Below, in pieces: positions 1-5,819 of a stretch of 15,271 nucleotides of DNA. Location of the stretch: NCBI GenBank assembly GCA_002772825.1, contig PFDM01000010.1, positions 1,054-16,324 on the forward strand, in the 5' to 3' direction. The position numbers were made by a program, and so were the translations under genes. This DNA comes from Parcubacteria group bacterium CG10_big_fil_rev_8_21_14_0_10_38_31. GTDB taxonomy: Bacteria > Patescibacteriota > Minisyncoccia > GCA-002772825. Under the pieces are notes generated by a model that saw only the letters and a list, made by a program, of their open reading frames with translations, made no database searches and was not told the DNA's origin. Each line of letters opens with the position of its first letter. The stretch's first letter is position 1.

Positions 1-33
1 CCAGCTGGCGGACGGGTTGAGCCGTTTAAATAA
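1..33 (+). CDS. Possible 3' end of an upstream gene
   Basis: From base 1 one + frame reads PAGGRVEPFK and stops at TAA 31-33. The first 27 bases are clearly more GC-rich than the AT-rich sequence that follows, which fits the tail of a coding region. Ten residues are too few to name a protein, and another + frame stays open to about position 66. I did not find a convincing RNA gene here. This is a guess about a truncated gene end. Confidence 0.2.
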   Translation, partial: PAGGRVEPFK

Positions 34-40
34 TTACACT

Positions 41-68
41 TTTACACCTAAGCTTTTGGTGCTATAAT
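41..68 (+). promoter_or_regulatory. Sigma-70-type promoter, leaderless start
   Basis: There is a -35 TTTACA at 41-46, a 16-base spacer, and a perfect -10 TATAAT at 63-68. Only six bases separate the -10 box from the ATG at 75, so the expected transcription start is the A of the start codon. There is no Shine-Dalgarno sequence. Confidence 0.6.
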
Positions 69-74
69 GAGTAT

Positions 75-527
75 ATGAAAATTACTCAAAAATTACATCA
101 ATTTACAGGTGAAAAAGCCCTTATTATAATAACTGGCGCACAGGAAGCTGATTTTCATATCGCTTCAGATGGAGAGGTCAACAAGATTGACTCATTCAAA
201 CTTGAGAAAATTCACTTCTCAGACGATGAAGGATTCTTTGGCAGGGCGGGAAATGGCGGGAAGGTGGCTTCTTCAGGCTCAGTAAAAGAACCATTGAAAG
301 AAGAGTATCGGCAAGAATTCTTAAAAGATTTGACGACACATCTTGAGAGTATAGAAAGTAATCAAGAGATAACGGATGTATATCTTCTTACCCCTGATTA
401 TCTATATAAGATGGTGGAAGAAGCAATGTCAAAAAAATTACAAAATAAAATAAAATTAACAGTCAAAGGTAATTATTACCATGAACACCCTTTTGAATTG
501 ATAGAAAAAATTTACCCAACCAAATAA
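75..527 (+). CDS. Host-attachment / baeRF-like domain protein
   Basis: The 150-residue soluble protein has a hydrophobic first strand (KALIIITGAQEADFHIA, residues 14-30). A Gly-rich loop follows (about 54-63), then a K-E-P segment before a helix (71-90), and a DVYLLTPDYLYKMV stretch (101-114). This order matches the pattern I know from the 'host attachment protein' family (PF10116), which is related to bacterial archaeo-eukaryotic release-factor (baeRF) domains. Family members carry a core strand, a basic or Gly-rich loop, and a 'L-APP..LG.LR' segment. The function of the family is unsettled; ribosome-related roles have been proposed. No signal peptide or membrane helix is seen. The start at 75 is set by the promoter whose -10 box ends six bases upstream. 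It is followed by ybaB, which has its own promoter. The assignment rests on pattern similarity only. Confidence 0.5.
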   Translation: MKITQKLHQFTGEKALIIITGAQEADFHIASDGEVNKIDSFKLEKIHFSDDEGFFGRAGNGGKVASSGSVKEPLKEEYRQEFLKDLTTHLESIESNQEITDVYLLTPDYLYKMVEEAMSKKLQNKIKLTVKGNYYHEHPFELIEKIYPTK

Positions 528-538
528 AAAAATATAAT
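511..538 (+). promoter_or_regulatory. Promoter of the ybaB-like gene
   Basis: The -35 TTTACC (511-516), 16-base spacer and perfect -10 TATAAT (533-538) have the same layout as the promoter at 41-68. The -35 lies inside the end of the upstream gene. The predicted start is about 545, giving a leader of only about four bases before the ATG at 549. Confidence 0.5.
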
Positions 539-548
539 AAATAAATAT

Positions 549-794
549 ATGTTTGATAAATTAAAACAATTAAAACAGATGAAAGATATCTCAAGGGATA
601 TCCAAAATGAGAAGATAACAGCCGAAGAAGAGGGGACTCGTGTCGTGATCAATGGCGCTTTTATGGTGGAAGAACTCTCCCTAAACCCGGAGCTTAATAA
701 AGAAAGGCAAGAAGTAGTATTAAAAAACTGTTTTAACAAAGCAGCCAAGGATGCCCAAATGGCGGTCGCTAAGAAATTTCAAGGTCTAATGTAA
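549..794 (+). CDS. ybaB: YbaB/EbfC family nucleoid-associated protein
   Basis: The 81-residue protein matches the YbaB/EbfC family, small dimeric DNA-binding proteins that coat the nucleoid. An N-terminal helix rich in K and Q (residues 1-22) is followed by a strand pair with the family signature TRVVINGAFMVEELSLNPEL (30-49). A C-terminal helix carries CFNKAAKDAQMAVAKK (61-76), which fits the usual 'AFNDA' helix. It is shorter than the typical 100-110 residues, mostly because the flexible N-terminal Gly/Met region is trimmed. In many bacteria ybaB sits between dnaX and recR; neither is visible here. It has its own promoter, no Shine-Dalgarno, and a hairpin terminator downstream. The ORF on the opposite strand at 512-748 is a shadow. 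Confidence 0.85.
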   Translation: MFDKLKQLKQMKDISRDIQNEKITAEEEGTRVVINGAFMVEELSLNPELNKERQEVVLKNCFNKAAKDAQMAVAKKFQGLM

Positions 795-827
795 TTGTGT
801 TTAAACTAACATTTTTAAGCTATTGCC

Positions 828-854
828 AAATTACACTATTTTAGTGTAATTTTT
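828..854 (+). terminator. Rho-independent-type terminator after ybaB
   Basis: A perfect 11-bp AT-rich stem (828-838 with 842-852) with a TTT loop ends in a run of five T (850-854). It lies 34 bases after the YbaB stop and before the sigma-factor gene, so it separates the two transcription units. The stem is weak because of its low GC content. Confidence 0.55.
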
Positions 855-872
855 CACTATCAACTTCGTCTA
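845..872 (+). promoter_or_regulatory. Possible ECF-type autoregulatory promoter
   Basis: TGTAAT followed by TTTT (845-854) and CGTCTA (867-872) are 16 bases apart. This resembles the TGAAAC-N16-CGTC/CGTA promoters used by several ECF sigma factors. CGTCTA ends five bases before the ATG at 878, so the mRNA would again be nearly leaderless. No TATAAT is found here. The -35 matches only four of six bases and overlaps the terminator stem, so this is speculative. Confidence 0.25.
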
Positions 873-877
873 CATAT

Positions 878-1375
878 ATGAAAAAACGTTTCTTAACAGC
901 ATATAATGATTATGCCCCTAGCATATTGAGGCATATCTATTTTAGGGTAAGCAACCAGGAGCTTGCTGAAGACTTGACACAAGAGACTTTTTTCAAAACT
1001 TGGCGCTATATCACGGAAAAAGATAAGGAGGTAACAAACCTAAAGACCTTTCTATATAAAGTAGCAAATAATCTTATAATAGATCATTATAGGCAGAAAA
1101 ATAAAAGCACCTTAGCTATTGATGATATAAGTGAAGAATTTATAGCTGTTGAGGCCGAGCAAGAAAGAGAATCCGAAAAAACATTTGATAAAGTGTTTGT
1201 AGAAGAGGCCCTCCTTAAGATTAAAGACGACCAAAGGCAGATACTTATTTACCGATATATTGACGACCTTAGTATCCCCGAGATAAGTAAACTAACCGGT
1301 AAATCAAAAGAGAATATAAGAGTCATCATCCATAGAGGATTAAAATCATTAAGAGGAAAGATAAAATATGATTAA
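878..1375 (+). CDS. ECF-type RNA polymerase sigma factor
   Basis: The 165-residue protein has the two-domain layout of extracytoplasmic-function sigma factors and no region 1 or 3. Region 2 covers about residues 8-73: ELAEDLTQETFFKTW (28-42) is the core-binding part and NNLIIDHYRQ (64-73) is the -10-recognition helix. A charged linker (75-107) leads to region 4 (108-160), with LKIKDDQRQILIYRYIDDLS and the helix-turn-helix IPEISKLTGKSKENIRVIIHRG. Its stop codon overlaps the start of the DUF5667 gene by eight bases, the usual coupling of an ECF sigma factor to its regulator. It probably redirects RNA polymerase to envelope-stress genes, of which the SIMPL gene downstream is a candidate; that target is inference. 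Family assignment is secure, the ECF subgroup is unknown. Confidence 0.9.
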   Translation: MKKRFLTAYNDYAPSILRHIYFRVSNQELAEDLTQETFFKTWRYITEKDKEVTNLKTFLYKVANNLIIDHYRQKNKSTLAIDDISEEFIAVEAEQERESEKTFDKVFVEEALLKIKDDQRQILIYRYIDDLSIPEISKLTGKSKENIRVIIHRGLKSLRGKIKYD

Positions 1376-2348
1376 GAGGATACAAATAATTAGAGAATTA
1401 AAGCGATTAAGGAAGAATCCTGTTAATACTGTTTTCTTAAACTCATTAAAAATGAGGCTTGAAGTGTTAGTAGATAATTACCCACTCAATACTAAAGTCT
1501 CGGGGTATCCATATTTTAAATTAAAAAATCTCTTTGACTTGAGAGCTGTTCGGGTCTCTCTAGCCGGATTTGTGATCTTTATCTTATTAAGTGCCAGTGT
1601 TGCGACTGCGTCGCAAGGAAGTTTACCGGGGGAAAGATTGTATCCCGTAAAGATATTTACCGAAGAAGTACGCTCCGCGACCACTATCCAAAACACAGCA
1701 AAAGCAAAGCTGAGAACTGATTTTGCAAAAAGACGAGTTAATGAAATAAAAGAAATATTAGGAGATACGGAGATCAAATCTGAAAATTTAGAAATCGCTT
1801 TAACCCAATTTGAGAAAAATCTTACAAAGGCAACCGATATAATAGAAATAGAAAAAGGGAGGCCGGAAAAGAAAAAAGACGATGACAAGTTGGCATCTAT
1901 ATATCAAGATATAGATAAAAACAAAGAAAATTTAGAAAAGACACTAAGTGAGAGGAAAAACGAGACGGAAAATAAGCAAAAAGAGCTGGAAGAGAAGATA
2001 AAAAATAAGTCTTATGAGGAATCTGAGGAAAGAGAAACATTAATAGATGAACTTGTTGAAGTAAAAATCAATAGGGAAATTTTAGAAGAAAAAGAAGAAA
2101 ATATCCGCGACCTATTTAAACATAAGGAAAAAAGTGAAGAAATAAAAGAATATATCAACGATACTGATACAAAACAAAAGAAAATTAATGATAAGTTAGA
2201 ATCTAAAAAAAATGAACTAAAGAATAAGCGTGAGGTTATAAAAAGTAGAGAAGAATCTAAAAGAGAAGTAAGAGAGAAAATAATGGAAGAATTGGATAAC
2301 GATAAAGATAAAAAGGAGGACGAACGCGAAGACGACGATAATGATTAA
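1368..2348 (+). CDS. Membrane-anchored DUF5667 protein, probable anti-sigma partner
   Basis: The 326-residue protein has a short basic cytoplasmic part (1-60), one membrane helix (about 62-82), then the DUF5667 signature QGSLPGERLYPVKIFTEEVR (83-102) and a helical region with KLRTDFAKRRVNEIKEIL (114-131). From about 165 to the end it is an extremely K/E/D-rich predicted coiled coil finishing in an acidic tail. The start overlaps the sigma gene by eight bases, and an AGGA lies 11 bases before the ATG. DUF5667 proteins often follow sigma-70-like genes. From this overlap I infer that the cytoplasmic part holds the sigma factor at the membrane while the coiled coil senses or spans the envelope. 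No zinc-binding ZAS motif (HxxxCxxC) is seen, so it is not a classic anti-sigma. The opposite-strand ORF at 1478-1888 is a shadow. Confidence 0.75.
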   Translation: MIKRIQIIRELKRLRKNPVNTVFLNSLKMRLEVLVDNYPLNTKVSGYPYFKLKNLFDLRAVRVSLAGFVIFILLSASVATASQGSLPGERLYPVKIFTEEVRSATTIQNTAKAKLRTDFAKRRVNEIKEILGDTEIKSENLEIALTQFEKNLTKATDIIEIEKGRPEKKKDDDKLASIYQDIDKNKENLEKTLSERKNETENKQKELEEKIKNKSYEESEERETLIDELVEVKINREILEEKEENIRDLFKHKEKSEEIKEYINDTDTKQKKINDKLESKKNELKNKREVIKSREESKREVREKIMEELDNDKDKKEDEREDDDND

Positions 2349-2367
2349 AAGATGAAATATGGGGCTA

Positions 2368-2397
2368 TTGATATTTTAAAGAGATAAGAGTTATAAT
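2368..2397 (+). promoter_or_regulatory. Promoter upstream of the SIMPL gene
   Basis: TTGATA (2368-2373), an 18-base spacer and a perfect TATAAT (2392-2397) lie in the 104-base gap after the DUF5667 gene. The predicted start near 2404 gives a leader of about 49 bases, longer than for other genes here. A second, weaker TATAAA lies at 2437-2442, ten bases before the ATG. The SIMPL gene could therefore be expressed apart from the sigma operon. Confidence 0.45.
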
Positions 2398-2452
2398 GAA
2401 ATAAAGAATGGGGTAGTCAAAAATTATCAATCTAATTATAAAATAAAATAAT

Positions 2453-3262
2453 ATGAATCAAGACGATCGTATAAAAAAATATTTAAAGGTAACCGGTATT
2501 TTCGCGATGCTTGTCTTATCTTATGTTGCACTCTCGTTCGCATCTTCTTACTCTCGAGCCATTGACCCGACATCCCTGAGGAGCTTTTCTGTATCCGGGG
2601 AAGGTAAAGTAGTGGCCATCCCTGATGTCGCTCAATTTACCTTCAACGTTGTAACCGAAGGGGATGTTGATGTGACTAAGCTTCAAGCAGAGAATACCGT
2701 TAAGACAAATAAAGCAATCAACTTCATAAAAGAAAACGGTGTTGAGGATAAAGATATAAGGACGTTAAGCTATAATATAGAACCGAGATACCAGTATTAC
2801 AACTGTGGGGTAAGGCCTTTATATACATCTGAGACATATCCAATACAAGAGCCTTGCCCGCCTAGTGAGATAGTCGGCTATACCATAAGACAAACTATAT
2901 CTGTTAAAGTCAGAGACTTTAGTAAGACGGGAGACATCTTGAGTGGAATTGTTGAAAATGGCGCTAATACTGTCTCATCCTTAAACTTCACCATAGACGA
3001 CCAGAAGGGGATTGAGAAAGAGGCACGAGATATCGCGATAAAAGAAGCCAGAGAAAAAGCCAGAGAAATAGCCAAAACAGCAAAATTCAGGGTAGGGGAT
3101 ATTATCTCTATCAACGAAGGGTATTCCACTCCTTTTGTCCGCTATAGTCTTAGTGAGACATCAATGGCGGGAGCTAAAGATGCTTCAGTGCCGGCACCTT
3201 CCATAGAGCCGGGCTCTCAAGAGATAATTGTCAATGTAACAATCCAATACGAGATACGCTAA
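2453..3262 (+). CDS. SIMPL-domain (DUF541) envelope protein
   Basis: The 269-residue protein has an N-terminal membrane anchor or signal (about 11-31) followed by a SIMPL domain (about 44-267). Typical features are SVSGEGKVVAIPDVAQFTFNV (46-66), a helix with KTNKAINFIKENGVEDKDIRTL (84-105), the strand IEPRYQY (109-115), GYTIRQTISVKVRDF (142-156), and the Ala/Glu/Lys-rich helix ARDIAIKEAREKAREIAKTAKF (191-212). SIMPL proteins are periplasmic or surface proteins (BP26, YggE relatives) linked to oxidative stress and ring-like assemblies. Two cysteines in the inserted loop (118 and 135) could form a disulfide. It lies behind the ECF sigma and DUF5667 genes with its own candidate promoter, so it is a plausible target of that system. 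No Shine-Dalgarno sequence is present. Confidence 0.85.
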   Translation: MNQDDRIKKYLKVTGIFAMLVLSYVALSFASSYSRAIDPTSLRSFSVSGEGKVVAIPDVAQFTFNVVTEGDVDVTKLQAENTVKTNKAINFIKENGVEDKDIRTLSYNIEPRYQYYNCGVRPLYTSETYPIQEPCPPSEIVGYTIRQTISVKVRDFSKTGDILSGIVENGANTVSSLNFTIDDQKGIEKEARDIAIKEAREKAREIAKTAKFRVGDIISINEGYSTPFVRYSLSETSMAGAKDASVPAPSIEPGSQEIIVNVTIQYEIR

Positions 3263-3267
3263 ACTAA

Positions 3268-3300
3268 ACACCACTTGGATACTGAGTGTCCAAGTGGTGT
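3268..3300 (+). terminator. Strong 15-bp hairpin between SIMPL and zinc-ribbon genes
   Basis: The arms ACACCACTTGGATAC (3268-3282) and GTGTCCAAGTGGTGT (3286-3300) form a 15-bp stem with one G-T pair and a TGA loop. It begins five bases after the SIMPL stop. It is followed by seven A rather than a T run, and the ATG of the next gene comes eight bases later. On the + strand it therefore lacks the U tract of an intrinsic terminator. It may act as an mRNA 3'-end or processing hairpin or as an attenuator of the next gene. Confidence 0.5.
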
Positions 3301-3308
3301 AAAAAAAC

Positions 3309-4091
3309 ATGACACCAATCACCAATGAAAATTTACCCCCGACAGATAAAAAATGTCCTTTTTGCCACGACGGACTTGTTATAAAAAAGGATCTTTTATT
3401 TTGTCATAAATGCGCAATGTTTATAGGCGATCCGAAAACTTTTACCGAGTCATTTACAAATATTAATAAAATAAAGAATGATACAATAGAGAGAGCGGAG
3501 GAACGAATAGGCAAGAAAAAAGGTAGAGTAATATGGCAAATAATTATAGTTCTTCTTATCATCGTAACATCTTTTTCTATATACCAATTTAAATTATGGA
3601 CCTTTATTATCGGGATTGATTATTCTTCTGTAAAGGAAATACAAAAAACAGTCCCTTTCACCATATATTTACCTAAAAAAATTCCATTAGGTTATAGTCT
3701 TGATAAAGAAAATACTAATATCAATTATATTAAATCCGATAAAATCAATTCTATAGATTTTGTTTATAGAAACACAAGCGGAAGTATTATAAAAGTATCG
3801 CTGTTTCCTATAAGCGACGGTTTCACTCAAGAAAATAAAACCACTGGAGAACTTTTTTCCAGTCTTTCCGCCAGGAAAAATCTTAACAAAACCTCAATAG
3901 GAGAGCAAGATATCTACATCAGCGAGTCTGATATAGTCCTCACGGAAAAAACCACGAGTGTATATAACATAATAGCTATAACAACATACAGTGGAATGAT
4001 GATTAAGATAGAATACACCGGTTCAACATGGATCCCCGATGGCAATTTGATTTCTATGGCCACCTCTCTGCGCTCAATAGAAAATTTATAG
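3309..4091 (+). CDS. Zinc-ribbon membrane protein with DUF4367-like outer domain
   Basis: The 260-residue protein has three parts. The N-terminus is a four-cysteine zinc ribbon (C16-x2-C19, C32-x2-C35, with CPFCHDG and CHKC knuckles). A basic linker (69-73) precedes one membrane helix (about 74-92, possibly to 101). The rest, from about 108, is an outer domain containing PFTIYLPKKIPLGYSL (116-131) and ending in MIKIEYTGS plus a SMATSLRSI helix. The 'P..LP.GY' motif and the strand pattern resemble DUF4367-type domains found on sigma-linked membrane proteins. The ribbon would lie in the cytoplasm. No enzymatic motif is visible. I infer a sensing or scaffolding role in the same envelope block as the sigma genes. 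The ATG follows a hairpin by eight bases and has no Shine-Dalgarno; the next Met is residue 37, beyond the ribbon, so 3309 is the sensible start. Confidence 0.65.
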   Translation: MTPITNENLPPTDKKCPFCHDGLVIKKDLLFCHKCAMFIGDPKTFTESFTNINKIKNDTIERAEERIGKKKGRVIWQIIIVLLIIVTSFSIYQFKLWTFIIGIDYSSVKEIQKTVPFTIYLPKKIPLGYSLDKENTNINYIKSDKINSIDFVYRNTSGSIIKVSLFPISDGFTQENKTTGELFSSLSARKNLNKTSIGEQDIYISESDIVLTEKTTSVYNIIAITTYSGMMIKIEYTGSTWIPDGNLISMATSLRSIENL

Positions 4092-4103
4092 ACGCCTCAC
4101 TAC

Positions 4104-4122
4104 AAAAAGGCGACTACCGCCT
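4104..4122 (-). terminator. Short terminator after the RecB-like nuclease gene
   Basis: Read on the - strand, AGGCG-GTAGT-CGCCT (4122 down to 4108) forms a 5-bp stem followed by four further T (4107-4104). It lies 13 bases past the stop of the nuclease gene, in the 43-base gap between two convergent genes. The stem is short, so efficiency is doubtful. On the + strand there is no T run for the zinc-ribbon gene. Confidence 0.4.
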
Positions 4123-4134
4123 ATAAATATAAAA

Positions 4135-5310
4135 TTATTTTTTCGTCTGCTTTAAGACAATAAACTCTTTTTTCTTTCTAAAAGATAATATCTTATCTTG
4201 CAATTTAGCCGATAAGAAAGAGAGTAATTTATTCAATTTCTTCTCATCTGGACTTAAGATTTCTTCCCACTTATCCTCCGGCAGTAAAACCTCTTTTACT
4301 TTCTCCATGTCAAAGGAAAATCTTTCTTGCACATTCTTGGTAATAAAACCTCGCGTGCCGAAAACACGCGCCACCTTACTGGATTCCATAAACGCCAAGA
4401 TATCCTCGCGTAGTTCTTTCAATCTTTTTTTATTTTTTTCTTCATCCTCTTTTATTTCAAAAAATTCAGTTATATCTTCGGCGATTTGTTCTTCACTCTT
4501 TGTCTCCGGTTTGTCTTTCTTATATTCATGAGACCACATAGGGCAGATCTTCTTATACCCACAATAATCGCACAAAGCTGAAGGGGAAGGGGGAAAATTG
4601 CTTTTCTCTTCTTTTTCTTTTATCTCTTTTATAACGGCCAAAATAAAACTCTTAGTCTTCTCTATATCTTCTTTTGGATTTTCTTTTTCTGCGGTTATCT
4701 TCTCATTATGTTTTAAAAAATATAATGACAATTTTATCTTTGAAGCGGGGAGACTAGGCCACCTATCTTGAAGCGCCATATGGTAAAGAGAGAGTTGTAA
4801 ATTATCTTTAAGCATCTCGGCACTTGGCATCTTCTTACCGGTCTTATAGTCTATAATCTCATACTCATCTTTTTCCGGGTCTTTATCTATCCTATCTATG
4901 ATACCGACGATGGTATGATCTTCGTCTTCTTCATCGTCATGCAAGATTACACTAAAGCGACTTTCAAGTTCCACGGCGTTAAACTTCCATGGCTGATTTT
5001 TCTTATAAAAATTTTTTATAATTTTTACCCCTTCTTCAAAATAAAGCTTCTCAAACTCTTCTTTCTTGTCAGGATTTGGCCACTCTATTGACTCAGACTT
5101 CTTATTCCACTTGTCAGTGAAGAAATCTATTACTTCATCAAGGGTAGGGTATAGAGGGCCACGTTCAAACATAAATTTAAGCGCTGAATGGACCAAAGAA
5201 CCAAAAACAGCTTCTATGCGTTTAGGCGCGGAAATTTTATCAAGATTTTGATATTTATACTTAAGTGGACAAGTACGATAAGTATCTAAAGCTGAATAAG
5301 AAGTTCTCAT
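4135..5310 (-). CDS. RecB-like PD-(D/E)XK nuclease with Fe-S cluster motif
   Basis: The start at 5310 gives 391 residues beginning MRTSYSALDTYRTCPLKY, the usual start of this family. The longer frame to 5367 adds 19 hydrophobic residues encoded over the promoter region, so I reject it. Nuclease motifs in order: GSLVH (H41), GIIDRID (D139), EIIDYKTGKK (D154 and K156), QLSLYHMAL (172-180). C14 together with C247-x2-C250-x5-C256 forms the four-cysteine cluster seen in AddB, Cas4 and RecB-like exonucleases. The region after about 280 is a charged helical extension with FGTRGFITKNVQERFSF (318-333). The protein probably processes DNA ends in repair or recombination. No helicase partner or cas gene is in the window, so it is a stand-alone gene. 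A TATAAT lies seven bases before the ATG. Confidence 0.85.
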   Translation of the reverse strand: MRTSYSALDTYRTCPLKYKYQNLDKISAPKRIEAVFGSLVHSALKFMFERGPLYPTLDEVIDFFTDKWNKKSESIEWPNPDKKEEFEKLYFEEGVKIIKNFYKKNQPWKFNAVELESRFSVILHDDEEDEDHTIVGIIDRIDKDPEKDEYEIIDYKTGKKMPSAEMLKDNLQLSLYHMALQDRWPSLPASKIKLSLYFLKHNEKITAEKENPKEDIEKTKSFILAVIKEIKEKEEKSNFPPSPSALCDYCGYKKICPMWSHEYKKDKPETKSEEQIAEDITEFFEIKEDEEKNKKRLKELREDILAFMESSKVARVFGTRGFITKNVQERFSFDMEKVKEVLLPEDKWEEILSPDEKKLNKLLSFLSAKLQDKILSFRKKKEFIVLKQTKK

Positions 5311-5317
5311 AGAAAAG

Positions 5318-5323
5318 ATTATA
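5318..5323 (-). promoter_or_regulatory. -10 box of the RecB-like nuclease gene
   Basis: On the - strand a perfect TATAAT (5323 to 5318) is followed by seven bases and then the ATG at 5310. This predicts a leaderless or one-base-leader mRNA and supports 5310 as the start. The -35 region is AT-rich and only weakly matching (TTTTAT with a 16-base spacer). Confidence 0.4.
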
Positions 5324-5405
5324 TCATATATATAAATATATAAAATTAAAAACAAGGTCAGCACCAATAAAGCTTTGCTTTATGTTTTAGGGGAGTATAG
5401 GTAAG

Positions 5406-5432
5406 AAAAATATATTACGTCGCACAATATAT
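5406..5432 (-). terminator. Weak terminator after the gltX - M23 - membrane protein run
   Basis: Read on the - strand, ATATATT (5432-5426), a nine-base loop and AATATAT (5416-5410) form a 7-bp AT stem followed by four more T. It lies 22 bases past the stop of the small membrane-protein gene. The low GC content makes this tentative. Confidence 0.35.
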
Positions 5433-5454
5433 CTTTTACGCGATTGATGTGCCT

Positions 5455-5784
5455 TTATTGAGCGAAGTCCACCATAGGGGCGTTTTGCATAAGAGTTGTT
5501 GGTTCACCTGCCTTAATCCTCTCCATATTATCCACAAAAGAAGTCCATAGCAGGGCTATAAATATATTATTCCAAAAATAAGTCACTGGATCAGAAAGAT
5601 AATCAGACCAGACCATCTTTACCACATTCCAGATATAAGAGAAATTAGTCTGCACTTGTTCGCTCTCCACAATACCTCTTACGTCAATGTTTAAGATGCT
5701 TAATATAAGGACGACTATGATAAAGATAATTATTATTTTTATAAGCCCTCCTTGTTGTGACATTTTACTCTTCTTTAAAAACAT
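5455..5784 (-). CDS. Small two-helix membrane protein, function unknown
   Basis: With the start at 5784 this is a 109-residue protein MFLKKSKMSQQGG.... A lysine-rich N-terminus precedes a strongly hydrophobic helix (about 15-32). A middle part holds the aromatic stretch NFSYIWNVVKMVWSDYL (47-63), followed by a second, more amphipathic hydrophobic stretch (about 67-84) and a polar tail containing NMERIKAGEP. I know similar small proteins from Parcubacteria genomes but no function. The frame extends to 5835, which would overlap the peptidase gene by 31 bases. I prefer 5784 because a TATAAT ends exactly six bases upstream of that ATG and the gap to the peptidase stop becomes 20 bases. MSQQGG at 5763 is an alternative start. 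Downstream of an M23 cell-wall hydrolase, a role in the envelope is possible but unproven. Confidence 0.65.
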   Translation of the reverse strand: MFLKKSKMSQQGGLIKIIIIFIIVVLILSILNIDVRGIVESEQVQTNFSYIWNVVKMVWSDYLSDPVTYFWNNIFIALLWTSFVDNMERIKAGEPTTLMQNAPMVDFAQ

Positions 5785-5790
5785 ATATTT

Positions 5791-5819
5791 ATTATAAACA
5801 TCCTTTATAAATAAGACAA
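5791..5819 (-). promoter_or_regulatory. Promoter of the small membrane-protein gene
   Basis: On the - strand TTGTCT (5819-5814), a 17-base spacer and a perfect TATAAT (5796-5791) are followed by six bases and the ATG at 5784. The layout again predicts a leaderless mRNA and decides the start codon. The -35 box lies inside the end of the M23 gene. Confidence 0.5.

Noticed and set aside
1..27. Fragment of 16S rRNA or tRNA (GGCTCAACC on the - strand)
   Set aside because: The similarity is limited to about ten bases and the flanks do not continue as rRNA; no cloverleaf can be drawn.
512..748. Opposite-strand ORFs over real genes (also at 1478-1888, 2878-3129, 7819-8226, 12577-12909)
   Set aside because: They have no recognisable domain or promoter and lie in antisense to well-supported genes.
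5311..5367. N-terminal extension of the RecB-like nuclease to 5367
   Set aside because: The extra 19 residues are encoded by AT repeats that contain the TATAAT box seven bases before the ATG at 5310, and the family start motif begins at 5310.
5367..5383. Hairpin ATAAAGC-TTT-GCTTTAT
   Set aside because: Only seven AT-rich pairs, no T run, and no gene on the + strand for it to terminate; probably chance.
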